Shown here: positions 24,941-34,658 of the stretch, one piece after another
Position numbering within the stretch: position 1 is the stretch's first letter
Layout of the letters: each line of letters begins with the position of its first letter
Source of the DNA: Bradyrhizobium elkanii USDA 76
GTDB taxonomy: Bacteria > Pseudomonadota > Alphaproteobacteria > Rhizobiales > Xanthobacteraceae
DNA length: 64,000 nt
NCBI RefSeq assembly: GCF_023278185.1
Contig: NZ_CP066356.1
Coordinates: 4,084,001 to 4,148,000 of the forward strand
Direction: 5' to 3'
The notes under the pieces: model-generated
What the model saw: the letters and a program-made list of their open reading frames with translations, nothing else
Told to the model about the DNA's origin: nothing
The model's database searches: none
Position numbers and translations under genes: made by a program

Positions 24941-27604
24941 ATGTCCGTCAAGACCACGTGTCCCTATTGCGGTGTCGGCTGTGGCGTCATCGCGTCGAAG
25001 GACGCGGCGGGTGCCGTCACCGTCGAGGGCGACAAGCAGCACCCGGCCAATTTCGGTCGGCTTTGCAGCAAGGGCTCGGCGCTTGCCGAGACCATCGATC
25101 TCGACGGGCGTCTGCTCGAGCCGATGATGGACGGCGCGCCGGCGGCGTGGGACGACGCGCTTGATCGCGTCGCCGATGGCTTTAACAGGATCATCAGGGA
25201 GTACGGGCCCGATGCGGTCGCGTTCTATGTCTCCGGCCAACTCCTGACCGAGGACTATTACGTCATCAACAAGCTCGCCAAGGGTTTCGTCGGCACCGCC
25301 AATATCGACACCAATTCGCGGCTGTGTATGGCCTCCAGCGTCGCCGGGCACAAGCGCGCGTTCGGCAGCGACACCGTGCCGGGCTGCTACGAGGATCTCG
25401 AGCAAGCGGAGCTTCTCGTGCTGGTCGGCTCCAACGCCGCCTGGTGCCATCCAATCCTGCACCAGCGCATGCTGGCGGCGAAGGAGAAGAATCCGGCGTG
25501 CAAGATCGTGGTGATCGATCCGCGCCGCACCGCGACCTGCGAGGGCGCCGATTTGCATCTGCCGCTGCGCTCGGGCAGCGACTCCGTACTGTTCAACGGC
25601 CTGTTCGCCTTCCTTGCCGGCAGCAACGCGGTCGACCGCGGCTTTGTCGGCAATTGCACGACGGGTGTCGTCGACGCGCTGAAACAGGTCGGCGGCCAGA
25701 CCGTGGCGCAGACCGCGGCGACTTGCGGGCTGACCGAAGGTGCGGTCGGGCTGTTCTTCGACTGGTTCACGCGGACCGAGCGCGTCGTCACGCTGTACTC
25801 GCAAGGCATCAACCAGTCGTCGAGCGGCGTCGACAAGGTCAACGCCATCATCAATTGCCATCTGTTGACCGGGCGCATCGGCCGTCCCGGCATGGGGCCG
25901 TTCTCGCTGACCGGCCAGCCCAACGCGATGGGCGGCCGCGAGGTCGGCGGGCTCGCCAACCAGCTCGCCGCGCATATGGAGATCGACAATCCCGCGCACC
26001 GCGCGTTGGTGCAGCGGTTTTGGCGCGCGCCCGTGATCGCGGAGAAGGCCGGGCTGAAAGCGGTCGACATGTTCGACGCGATCGCCGACGGCCGCATCAA
26101 GGCGGTGTGGATCATCTCGACCAATCCGGTGGTGAGCCTGCCGGATGCCGATCGCGCGCGCGCCGCGCTCGACGCCTGCGAGCTCGTCGTGGTGACGGAT
26201 TGCATGCGCGACACCGACACCACGCGCCATGCCGACGTGCTGCTGCCGGCACTGGCGTGGGGCGAGAAGGACGGCACCGTCACCAATTCCGAGCGCCGGA
26301 TCTCGCGGCAGCGGCCGTTCCTGGCAGCTCCGGGCGAGGCGCGCGCCGACTGGCGCATCATCTGCGACGTCGCCGCCCGGATGGGATATTCCGGCTTCGA
26401 CTATGCCTCGGCCGCCGAGGTGTTCCGCGAGCACGCCGAACTGTCGGGATTCGAGAATGACGGCCGGCGCGATTTCGACATCTCGGCGCTGGCTGCGCTC
26501 GACGACGGCGCCTATGAGGTGCTGGCGCCGGTGCAGTGGCCGGTGACATCGGAGCATCCGGCCGGCACGCCGCGGATGTTCGAGAGCCAGCAATTCTTCA
26601 CGCCGGACCGCAAGGCGCGCTTCGTGCCGGTGGCACCACGCGCGGCGCGCAACGCGACCAGCCGCGACTTTCCGCTGGTGCTCAACACCGGCCGCGTGCG
26701 CGATCAGTGGCACACCATGACCCGGACCGGCAAAACCGGACGGCTATTGTCGCATGTGTTCGAGCCCTATGCCGAGTTTCACCCCGAGGACGCACGGCAG
26801 GCCGGGCTGCAAAACGAAGGATTGGTGCGGCTGACCAGCAGCTGGGGCGAGATGATCGCGCGCGTCGTGGTCAGCGCCGACCAGCGCCGCGGCTGCGTGT
26901 TCGTGCCGATGCACTGGAACGCGGAGTTCGCCGGCGAGGGACGCGTCAACGCGCTGGTCAATCCGGCGACCGATCCGCTGTCCGGCCAGCCGGAGTCCAA
27001 GCACACGCCGGTCAAGGCCGTCCCTTACGCGCCGAAATGGCACGCCTTCATCCTGAGCCGCGACGCGATCAGGCGTCCGGCAAGCGGCTACTGGGTTTAC
27101 GGCAAGGCCGGCGATTGCACGCGGCTGGAACTTGCGCTCGACACTCGCCCGGAGAGCTGGCGCGACTGGGCGAGGGCGCAGCTCGGCCTCGACGGTGTCG
27201 AGATCGAATGGATCGCCTATCGCGATCCGGCCGCGGGCCGCTTCCGCTACGCGGCGGTGCGCGACGGCCGGCTCGAGGGCTGCGTGTTCATCGCGCCCGA
27301 TCACACGCTGCCGTCGCGTGCGTGGCTGACCGGGCTGTTCGCCGAACAGCAATTGTCGGCCAATGCGCGGATGTCGCTGCTGGCCGGACGGCCGTTCGGC
27401 GCGGGCGAGGATGTCGGTCCGATCGTCTGCTCCTGCTTCAGCGTCGGACGGCACCAGATCACCGCCGAAATCAGGAAGGGCGCCGACAGCGTCGATGCGA
27501 TCGGCCGTTGCCTGAAGGCTGGCACCAATTGCGGCGGCTGCAAGCCCGAAATCGGCAAGCTGATCGGCACCACCACGCAGCCGCGGCAGGCGATCGCGTC
27601 CTGA
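24941..27604 (+). CDS. nasA: Assimilatory nitrate reductase catalytic subunit, molybdopterin type
   Basis: 887 residues. The N-terminal [4Fe-4S] site is Cys7, Cys10, Cys14 and Cys42 (CPYCGVGC, LCSKG). The molybdopterin-guanine dinucleotide domains follow (NIDTNSRLCMAS near 125; a Cys there is the likely Mo ligand region), with FSLTGQPNAMGGREVGG near 320 and a C-terminal MopB-binding barrel (LVLNTGRVRDQWHTMTR). A BFD-like [2Fe-2S] domain closes the protein (CSCFSVGRHQI ... CGGCKPEIG), as in NasA/NasC enzymes that take electrons from a flavoprotein or ferredoxin. It reduces nitrate to nitrite in the cytoplasm. Third gene of the operon; no separate nasB-type electron donor gene is adjacent. Confidence 0.94.
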   Translation: MSVKTTCPYCGVGCGVIASKDAAGAVTVEGDKQHPANFGRLCSKGSALAETIDLDGRLLEPMMDGAPAAWDDALDRVADGFNRIIREYGPDAVAFYVSGQLLTEDYYVINKLAKGFVGTANIDTNSRLCMASSVAGHKRAFGSDTVPGCYEDLEQAELLVLVGSNAAWCHPILHQRMLAAKEKNPACKIVVIDPRRTATCEGADLHLPLRSGSDSVLFNGLFAFLAGSNAVDRGFVGNCTTGVVDALKQVGGQTVAQTAATCGLTEGAVGLFFDWFTRTERVVTLYSQGINQSSSGVDKVNAIINCHLLTGRIGRPGMGPFSLTGQPNAMGGREVGGLANQLAAHMEIDNPAHRALVQRFWRAPVIAEKAGLKAVDMFDAIADGRIKAVWIISTNPVVSLPDADRARAALDACELVVVTDCMRDTDTTRHADVLLPALAWGEKDGTVTNSERRISRQRPFLAAPGEARADWRIICDVAARMGYSGFDYASAAEVFREHAELSGFENDGRRDFDISALAALDDGAYEVLAPVQWPVTSEHPAGTPRMFESQQFFTPDRKARFVPVAPRAARNATSRDFPLVLNTGRVRDQWHTMTRTGKTGRLLSHVFEPYAEFHPEDARQAGLQNEGLVRLTSSWGEMIARVVVSADQRRGCVFVPMHWNAEFAGEGRVNALVNPATDPLSGQPESKHTPVKAVPYAPKWHAFILSRDAIRRPASGYWVYGKAGDCTRLELALDTRPESWRDWARAQLGLDGVEIEWIAYRDPAAGRFRYAAVRDGRLEGCVFIAPDHTLPSRAWLTGLFAEQQLSANARMSLLAGRPFGAGEDVGPIVCSCFSVGRHQITAEIRKGADSVDAIGRCLKAGTNCGGCKPEIGKLIGTTTQPRQAIAS

Positions 27605-27810
27605 ATCTTCGCGCGTCGCGACCGCGCCAGGGCGAAACGCAAGCAGTGCAATTGGGTCGCGATCCGCCCGGAAGCGGACTCATCATGCCTCGAGTGCTTC
27701 CGGTCTCGACCCGGCGCGGACATGTGGGGCTCATCTTACCCATCTCGCCCGAGCGTGATAACGTCCGCGGTGCTCAACTGATACGATCAATTCTTCCTTG
27801 GGATCGACAA

Positions 27811-28320
27811 ATGACTTTGCGAGCAATTTTCGCCGCATGCGCTATTGCGGCGTCTGGGTCGCTCATGATGACAATCGACGCGCTTGGTCAGAAGCAATCG
27901 CTAAAGGATCAACTGGTTGGTACGTGGACGCTGCTCTCATGGGAGCAAAAGAAAGGTGACGGCGCCAAGGTCCAGCATTATGGGGCCGCTCCGAAGGGCG
28001 TCGCGTTCTTTGATGCGGGTGGGCGATACATCATCACAGTGATGCGCTCAGATCGAGCTAAATATGCAAGCAATACCCTGCGGCAAGGCACACCCGAGGA
28101 ATACAAGGAAACCGCCGACGGCACGATAACTTACTTTGGAACGTATTCGGCAAACGAGGCAGATAGCAGCATCGCAATCCACGTGGAAGGCAGTTCTTTT
28201 CCAAACTGGAATGGCACCGAACAGAAGCGCTTTGTCGCGATTGCGGGTGACCAACTGACGCTGACCGTTCATCCCCCGGCAGGAGATATAGTTGAAGTGA
28301 TTTGGAAACGAGCGAAGTGA
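27811..28320 (+). CDS. Exported lipocalin-like domain protein
   Basis: 169 residues from ATG 27811. A signal peptide (IFAACAIAASGSLMMTIDALG) precedes a lipocalin-like domain: LVGTWTLLSWEQ opens the barrel, then GVAFFDAGGRYIITVMRS, ITYFGTYSANE, and a final LTLTVHPP...VEVIWKR strand. Such proteins bind small hydrophobic ligands in the periplasm or are of unknown role. Codon use is less GC-biased than in the nasA gene before it, and the gene stands alone, so recent acquisition is possible. No strong ribosome site is seen. Confidence 0.77.
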   Translation: MTLRAIFAACAIAASGSLMMTIDALGQKQSLKDQLVGTWTLLSWEQKKGDGAKVQHYGAAPKGVAFFDAGGRYIITVMRSDRAKYASNTLRQGTPEEYKETADGTITYFGTYSANEADSSIAIHVEGSSFPNWNGTEQKRFVAIAGDQLTLTVHPPAGDIVEVIWKRAK

Positions 28321-28613
28321 TCTGGCCGTCAAGCCTGCTTGTGGCCTAACGTCGAAGGTCCACTCGTCCGTGAGCACGCCAGCTCATTTGAGCAGGGCGG
28401 ACGCCGCCCGGTTTGGCCGCCATGGGCGGCTCCTGGCCCAACCGAGACATGCGCGGTTCAAGATTGGTGCGGCGCAAATTGACCTTTGAACCCTATTTTC
28501 ATGGTCGCAATTTCCTGATGTGATCTTCAATATTGCGAGCCATTTTGCTGCGACGCTTGCTCAGCGGCACCCATGATGTTGTGACTAGAACTATTAGACA
28601 GGAAGGACATCGC

Positions 28614-29558
28614 ATGCCTTCACGCCGTCATTTCCTGACCGGCACTGTCGCGACCGGTGTCGCGCTGTCAATGCAGCATGCCGCGACAGCAGTCGCGCAG
28701 CAAAAACGAGTGATCGTCGATTCGCAGGTTCACCTGTGGCCGGCGAGCACCCCGGAAAGACCCTGGCTCCCCGGTGCCAAACCGCAGCTTCCGGAGCCCT
28801 TCACCATCGAGCGAATAATTCCCCTGATGGACGAGGCTGGCGTCGATCGCGTCGTCATCGTTCCGCCAGTGTCGCTCGAAGGCGAGCGCATCGACTATGC
28901 CCAAGAGGCGGTCAAACGATACCCGGGCCGCTTCGCCATCATGGCGCGTGTCGCTCTCGACAAGCCCGACCGCGCGGCACGGCTTGCGACCTGGCGCGAC
29001 CAGCCCGGCGTGCTGGGCGTGAGGTTGAACTTCGGCCCCGGCGAAGCGGTGTGGCTGACCGACGGAACCGCGGACTGGTTCTGGCCGGCGGCGGAGAAGG
29101 CCGGCCTGCCTGTGATGTTTCTCACGTCGGGCCAGACATCGCTGTTCGCCCAGATCGCCGAACGACACCCGCAACTTACGCTCATCATCGACCACATGGG
29201 GGTCGGCGCGGGCCTGCGCCCGCGTCCTGGCTCATCGGAAAACAACGCGGTGCCGGAAGCTATCGTCCAGGCGGCGGCGCTCGCAAAATATGCGAATGTG
29301 TCGGTGAAGTTGACGTCGGTACCGCTGATTTCGACCGAGCCATATCCATTCCGTGACGTGACCCCGCATATCCACCGCCTGTTCGACGCCTACGGCCCGG
29401 AGCGCTGCCACTGGGGAACCGATGTCACCAATTCATTCGCCCGGGCCACCTACCGGCAGCGTGTGACGCAATTCACTGAGGAGCTTCCGTTCCTTACCGA
29501 AAGTGACAAGGACTGGATCATGGGTCGCGCGATCCTGGCGCGGCTTCGCTGGACGTGA
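28614..29558 (+). CDS. Amidohydrolase-family protein (metal-dependent hydrolase)
   Basis: 314 residues from ATG 28614 with GGAAGG upstream. The N-terminus (SRRHFLTGTVATG...ATAVAQ) has the look of a Tat or Sec signal. The mature part is an amidohydrolase-2/PMDC-type TIM barrel: VDSQVHLW (HxW variant of the first metal motif), VDRVVIVPP, LGVRLNFG, LIIDHMGVG with a His on a strand end, and HWGTDVTNS with the conserved Asp. Such enzymes hydrolyse lactones or decarboxylate aromatic acids. Substrate unknown; no pathway neighbours. Confidence 0.86.
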   Translation: MPSRRHFLTGTVATGVALSMQHAATAVAQQKRVIVDSQVHLWPASTPERPWLPGAKPQLPEPFTIERIIPLMDEAGVDRVVIVPPVSLEGERIDYAQEAVKRYPGRFAIMARVALDKPDRAARLATWRDQPGVLGVRLNFGPGEAVWLTDGTADWFWPAAEKAGLPVMFLTSGQTSLFAQIAERHPQLTLIIDHMGVGAGLRPRPGSSENNAVPEAIVQAAALAKYANVSVKLTSVPLISTEPYPFRDVTPHIHRLFDAYGPERCHWGTDVTNSFARATYRQRVTQFTEELPFLTESDKDWIMGRAILARLRWT

Positions 29559-29665
29559 ACCAAGCTTGCTGCGATGCAGGCACGCCAAGGTTTCGGTTCA
29601 CCTCTCCCCGCCGGAAAGAGGCGAACCTCCGTTACCGCTCCAGCGCCGCCTGATCCCATCGCGCT

Positions 29666-29908
29666 TTAGCAGCCGCGGCAGATGCTCTTCAGCTTGCTGT
29701 TGAGCAGGCGGTCCTCTTCGTCCGAGGCCGCCTTGGTGTAGGGGGCGTTGCCGTGGCGCTTGTCGTCGGCAAAACCGCCGGCGCCGGTGGCGCCGCCCAC
29801 GTGCATCGCGTGCCCGCCGCCATGGCCATGGCCATGGCGCGCGTCAGCCGCCGGCATAGCGACTGCAAGCAGCGCCAGCAGCAGCCCGACCGTCGTGATC
29901 GTCCGCAT
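29666..29908 (-). CDS. Small exported His/Gly-rich protein
   Basis: 80 residues from ATG 29908, which has a very strong ribosome site (GAGGAGGAAAAC). A signal peptide ends near residue 23 (ADA). The next ~20 residues are RHGHGHGGGHAMHVGG, a possible metal-binding stretch, and the protein ends in CRGC. The rest is acidic and hydrophilic. It may bind Ni, Cu or Zn in the periplasm; this is inferred from composition only. Transcribed alone, convergent with the amidohydrolase gene. Confidence 0.62.
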   Translation of the reverse strand: MRTITTVGLLLALLAVAMPAADARHGHGHGGGHAMHVGGATGAGGFADDKRHGNAPYTKAASDEEDRLLNSKLKSICRGC

Positions 29909-30179
29909 GTTTTCCTCCTCGTCGCGCCAAATACCGCTGACGCTGAGGCAAATCGGTGTCGGCCATCTTCACAATTTCGCGTGGCGGCAATCGGGGCAGG
30001 GGCCGGCCGGTTCCGGCCAAATACCGCCGGTGCGTCGCACATAGGCCGCCCGTGGATGGCTTCATGCCGACAATGCAGTGCTCGTCACACCAAAATGGTG
30101 TATCGGCAGGCTTGAGCGCGCGCGGGCAGCGGCCCGGCGCCACACAATCAAGATATCGCAAGACTTTGGAGGAACGTTC

Positions 30180-31406
30180 ATGTCGGCTCTGCCACTCTCG
30201 GGCATCAAGATTCTCGACCTGACGCGGGTGCTCGCAGGCCCGCTGTCGGCCCAGATGCTGGCGGATCTCGGCGCCGAGGTCATCAAGATCGAGCGGCCCG
30301 GCGGGGGCGACGACGCCCGCGCCTTCGGCCCGCCTTATCTCACCGATCCCGAAGGCAAGCAGAACAACAACAATTCGTTCTATCTCTGCGCCAACCGCAA
30401 CAAGAAGTCGGTCACCGTCAACATCGCCAAGCCGGAAGGGCAGGCGATCATCCGCGAGCTTGCCAAGACGGCCGACGTGATGATGGAGAACTACAAGGTC
30501 GGCGACCTCAAGCGCTACGGCCTCGACTACGAGACCATCAAGCAGCTCAACCCCGGCATCATCTATTGCTCGGTCACCGGCTTCGGCCAGACCGGACCTT
30601 ACGCACCGCGCGCCGGCTATGACGCGATCCTGCAGGCTATGGGCGGCCTGATGAGCGTCACCGGCCATATCGACGGCGAGCCCGGCGAAGGCCCGATGAA
30701 GGTCGGCCCCTCGATCGTCGACTACATGACCGGCATGAACACCTCGATCGGTATCCTCTCGGCGCTCTACCATCGCGACGCCAACAACGGGGAAGGGCAG
30801 CATATCGACGTCTGCCTGTTCGACACCGTGATCGCGTCGCTGTCGCACTGGCTGCAGATCTACCTCGTCAATGGCAAGACCCCGCCGCGCCGCGGCACCT
30901 GGGGCAATGGCGGCATGCCGGCCGGCGTGTTCCGCTGCACCGACGGTGAGCTGATGCTGGTGGTCGGCAATGACGGCCAGTTCCAGCGCACCTGCGCCGT
31001 GCTCGGCGAGCCCGAACTCGCGAGCGACAAGCGCTTCGTCAAGAACAACGACCGCGTCGTGCACGGCAAGGAGATCATGGCGATCTTCGCCGGGCTGTTC
31101 CTGAAGCACCCGGTGGCCTACTGGCTGGAGAAGCTCGAGGAGGCCGGCGTGCCGTCGGGCCCGATCAACAATTTCGAGCAGGTGTTCAGCGATCCGCACG
31201 TGCAGTCGCGCGGCATGCGGGTGAAGGTCGATCATCCGTTCGAACCGAACCTGTCGCTGATCCGCAACGCGCTGACCTTCTCCGGCACGCCGATCACCGA
31301 ATACCGCGCCCCGCCGCTGTTAGGGGCCGACACCAGGGAAGTCCTGGCGACCATCGGCTATGACGACGCCAAGGTCGAGGGGCTGAAGGCGCAGGGGATT
31401 CTGTAA
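30180..31406 (+). CDS. CaiB/BaiF family CoA-transferase
   Basis: 408 residues from ATG 30180 with TTTGGAGGA upstream. Class III CoA-transferase: LDLTRVLAGP at the N-terminus, LGAEVIKIERP, CANRNKKSV, and the catalytic Asp148 in RAGYDAILQA; a GWGNGGMPAG-like loop (TWGNGGMP) lies near residue 241. These enzymes move CoA between carboxylic acids in the cytoplasm, in catabolism of oxalate, carnitine, aromatics or other acids. No partner gene identifies the substrate. Confidence 0.91.
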   Translation: MSALPLSGIKILDLTRVLAGPLSAQMLADLGAEVIKIERPGGGDDARAFGPPYLTDPEGKQNNNNSFYLCANRNKKSVTVNIAKPEGQAIIRELAKTADVMMENYKVGDLKRYGLDYETIKQLNPGIIYCSVTGFGQTGPYAPRAGYDAILQAMGGLMSVTGHIDGEPGEGPMKVGPSIVDYMTGMNTSIGILSALYHRDANNGEGQHIDVCLFDTVIASLSHWLQIYLVNGKTPPRRGTWGNGGMPAGVFRCTDGELMLVVGNDGQFQRTCAVLGEPELASDKRFVKNNDRVVHGKEIMAIFAGLFLKHPVAYWLEKLEEAGVPSGPINNFEQVFSDPHVQSRGMRVKVDHPFEPNLSLIRNALTFSGTPITEYRAPPLLGADTREVLATIGYDDAKVEGLKAQGIL

Positions 31407-31431
31407 GCTCGCGCGCCCTCGAGCCGCCATT

Positions 31432-31540
31432 CCGTCATCCTGAGGAGCGGCCACTTGGCCGCGTCTCGAAGGATGAACGGCCCGGCTGGTGCCCGTCGAT
31501 CCTTCGAGACGGCCGCTGCGCGGCCTCCTCAGGATGACGG
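31432..31540. repeat. Palindromic interspersed repeat, family B, copy 1
   Basis: Left end CCGTCATCCTGAGGAGCGG pairs with right end CCTCCTCAGGATGACGG; inner arms GTCTCGAAGGAT and ATCCTTCGAGAC also pair, so the whole element can fold into a long hairpin. It follows the CoA-transferase gene. A diverged copy is at 34495. Confidence 0.85.
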
Positions 31541-31567
31541 TCAGACAGTGGAGCCGGCGCGATAACA

Positions 31568-31585
31568 CTTCGACTGATATCGAAG
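31568..31585. promoter_or_regulatory. Inverted repeat upstream of the RidA-family gene
   Basis: CTTCGA-N6-TCGAAG, a perfect 6-base inverted repeat 60 bases before the RidA-family start, followed at once by a TTGACA at 31591. Could be an operator for an unknown regulator; part of it may be chance in GC-rich DNA. Confidence 0.3.
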
Positions 31586-31644
31586 CATCATTGACATCCG
31601 CCCGCTAGATTGGCGTCATCGATCCCTCATCGAAGGTGCCAATC

Positions 31645-32040
31645 ATGAAATGGGAAGTAGTCCGCGTCGAGCCTATCTCGAGCTGGCTCGAGCGCTGGAA
31701 AGCGCCGGCATCGCCGGTCACCCGCGCCGGCAACATGGTGTTCGTCTCCGGCCTGCCGCCGTTCGATCCCGCGACCGGCGAGTTCGCCGCCGGTGCGTCG
31801 ATGGAGCGGCAAAGCGAGCTGCTCATGGAGCAACTCAAGCAATGCCTCGAGGCGGCCGGCGCCACGCTCGACAATGTGATGAAGTGCAACGTGTTCTGCA
31901 CCTCGGCAAAGCACTTCACAACCTTCAACGCAGTCTATGCAAGGTACTTCCCGCACCAGCCGCTGGCGCGGATCTTCGTCTGCATCCCCGAATGGACCGG
32001 GCCGTTCGACGTCGAGATCGACTGCATCGCGATGGTGTAG
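31645..32040 (+). CDS. RidA (YjgF/YER057c/UK114) family protein
   Basis: 131 residues from ATG 31645 (a GTG at 31636 is possible). RidA fold: VTRAGNMVFVSGLPPFDP, EQLKQCLEAAGATLDNVMKCNVF, and a YARYFP...PLARIFVCI segment. Classical RidA enzymes have an Arg in a xCxRxx strand for enamine/imine hydrolysis; the matching region here reads LARIFVCIP, so deaminase activity is plausible but the subfamily is not the archetypal one. Monocistronic between two repeats. Confidence 0.86.
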   Translation: MKWEVVRVEPISSWLERWKAPASPVTRAGNMVFVSGLPPFDPATGEFAAGASMERQSELLMEQLKQCLEAAGATLDNVMKCNVFCTSAKHFTTFNAVYARYFPHQPLARIFVCIPEWTGPFDVEIDCIAMV

Positions 32041-32082
32041 GGCGCGCCGACGGAGTCTCGCATCGCGCAACAGGCTTCGCGT

Positions 32083-32225
32083 CACCTCGCCCCGCGTGCG
32101 GGGAGAGGTCGGATCGCATCGTGAGATGCGATCCGGGTGAGGGGGAGTCTCCGCGAGTTCGGCTGCAACCGTCTGCGCGGATCGGCCCCTCGCCCCAACC
32201 CTCTCCCCGCAAGAGCGGGGCGAGG
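32083..32225. repeat. Palindromic interspersed repeat, family C, copy 1
   Basis: Contains CACCTCGCCCCGC, GGGGAGAGGTCGGATCGCAT, GCGATCCGGGTGAGGGG and a final CCCCTCGCCCCAACCCTCTC with pairing arms. The second copy at 35764 is ~90% alike by eye in the left half. Between the RidA-family gene and the TetR gene (convergent). Confidence 0.85.
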
Positions 32226-32275
32226 AGCGCAATCCTATCGCCGGCGTTATCCGGCCTGGCTTCTTCGCGCGCGTT

Positions 32276-32965
32276 TCACAGATCCTGGCGCGTCAGCCGA
32301 CCGTGCATCGCGACCGGCCGCGCGGCCGGCCTGCTCGGCACGTCGCCCATCGTGAGTGCCGTCACCGAGACCGTGACCACGCGGTCGATGATGGCGTGGA
32401 CGTCGTCGAGGTCGCATTTGCCTTCCGACAGCCGCAGCAGGCGTTCTTTCTCGCGGATGGTGTGGTGCGCCATCGCGAGCGCGAAGTGCAGGCCCCAATA
32501 GAGCTCGGTGTCGCTGCTCGCCGGCATCGCGCGGCGCATCGCGGCGGCAAACTTGCGCAAGTGATCGACCTCGCGATTCTTGATGCGGCGGATCGGCGGC
32601 ACGGATTCGATCGAGGCGCGGATCATGAAGCGCGCCGCGGTCGAGCCCTCGCGATCCGGCCCGAGGCAGCCGCGCAGGGTGGGGCCGACGAGGGCGCGCA
32701 TGATGTCCTCGATCGCGGCGCGGCCGCCGCCTTTTTCCTCCGCCGCCCGCAATTCGTTGAGACGCTCGCGGTTGGTCTGGATGCTGCGGGTGACGAACAG
32801 CTCCGCGATCAATTCGTCCTTGGAGCCGAAATGATAGTTCACCGCCGCGAGGTTGACGTTCGCTTCCGCGACGATGTCGCGCAGCGTGACGTCGCCGAAG
32901 CCGCGGTCGGCATAGAGCCGCTCGGCGGCGGCGAGAATGGCGGATCGGGTCTGGTCGCTGGCCAT
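32276..32965 (-). CDS. TetR/AcrR family regulator
   Basis: 229 residues. N-terminal helix-turn-helix: TRSAILAAAERLYADRGFGDVTLRDIVAEANVNLAAVNYHFGSKDELI. The rest is a mostly helical ligand-binding domain with two Cys (RGCLG, GKCD). It is divergent from the acyl-CoA dehydrogenase/phosphotransferase genes, so it probably controls them and itself through the palindromic region near 33030-33061. Fatty-acyl-CoA or a related ligand is a reasonable guess from the targets. Confidence 0.87.
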   Translation of the reverse strand: MASDQTRSAILAAAERLYADRGFGDVTLRDIVAEANVNLAAVNYHFGSKDELIAELFVTRSIQTNRERLNELRAAEEKGGGRAAIEDIMRALVGPTLRGCLGPDREGSTAARFMIRASIESVPPIRRIKNREVDHLRKFAAAMRRAMPASSDTELYWGLHFALAMAHHTIREKERLLRLSEGKCDLDDVHAIIDRVVTVSVTALTMGDVPSRPAARPVAMHGRLTRQDL

Positions 32966-33029
32966 GGCTGGGAGCCTTTCCGTTATTCCGCGGTACGCCG
33001 GGGAATGACGAAGACGACAGGGAGTTGCA

Positions 33030-33061
33030 TTTCAAACATTTGTATGAAACTATCGTTTGAA
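33030..33061. promoter_or_regulatory. Putative TetR operator
   Basis: Nested inverted repeats: TTCAAAC (33031-33037) with GTTTGAA (33055-33061), and TTTCA-N10-TGAAA inside. The core CAAACATTTG resembles PsrA-type sites (CAAAC-N2-4-GTTTG) bound by fatty-acid-responsive TetR regulators. It is 65 bases upstream of the regulator gene. Confidence 0.42.
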
Positions 33062-33235
33062 GAGCTGGAAATGTCAATCCGCTGATCGCGGGGCAGCATT
33101 CTGGCACACCACCGCCACTCTTCTGCGAACGCCCTTGCGAGCCGCGGAGGCGGGGTCAACAATGTCGACAAATGGCTGCGGCCCAAGTTCACGGCCCGAG
33201 TGAGCGGCCCAAGTCTAGGAAACGAGGAGCGTCCC

Positions 33236-34468
<1,233 letters not shown>

Positions 34469-34494
34469 TCTTGCTGCGCGATCACCATTCTGAA

Positions 34495-34592
34495 CCTCAT
34501 CCTGAGGAGCCCGCAGGGCGTTTCGAAGGATGCAGGCTACAGGCGGGGCCTCATGGTTCGAGACGCGCGTTCCGCGCTCCTCACCATGAGGG
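34495..34592. repeat. Palindromic interspersed repeat, family B, copy 2
   Basis: Left CCTCATCCTGAGGAGCCCGC with GTTTCGAAGGAT; right ATGGTTCGAGACGC and CTCCTCACCATGAGGG. Diverged relative to the copy at 31432. It separates the acyl-CoA dehydrogenase gene from the phosphotransferase gene, where it may act on message stability. Confidence 0.8.
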
Positions 34593-34658
34593 TGTGACGG
34601 AGTGAACCGAAGGGAACGCATGATAGCGTTCCCCAAGAATGATTGAGGGAGCGTCATC

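Noticed and set aside
24929..26713. A 594-codon open frame antisense to nasA
   Set aside because: Same reason; no family resemblance and no start site.
31432..32225. Repeats as a CRISPR array
   Set aside because: Units are single long palindromes with no regular repeat-spacer pattern, and no cas genes are present.
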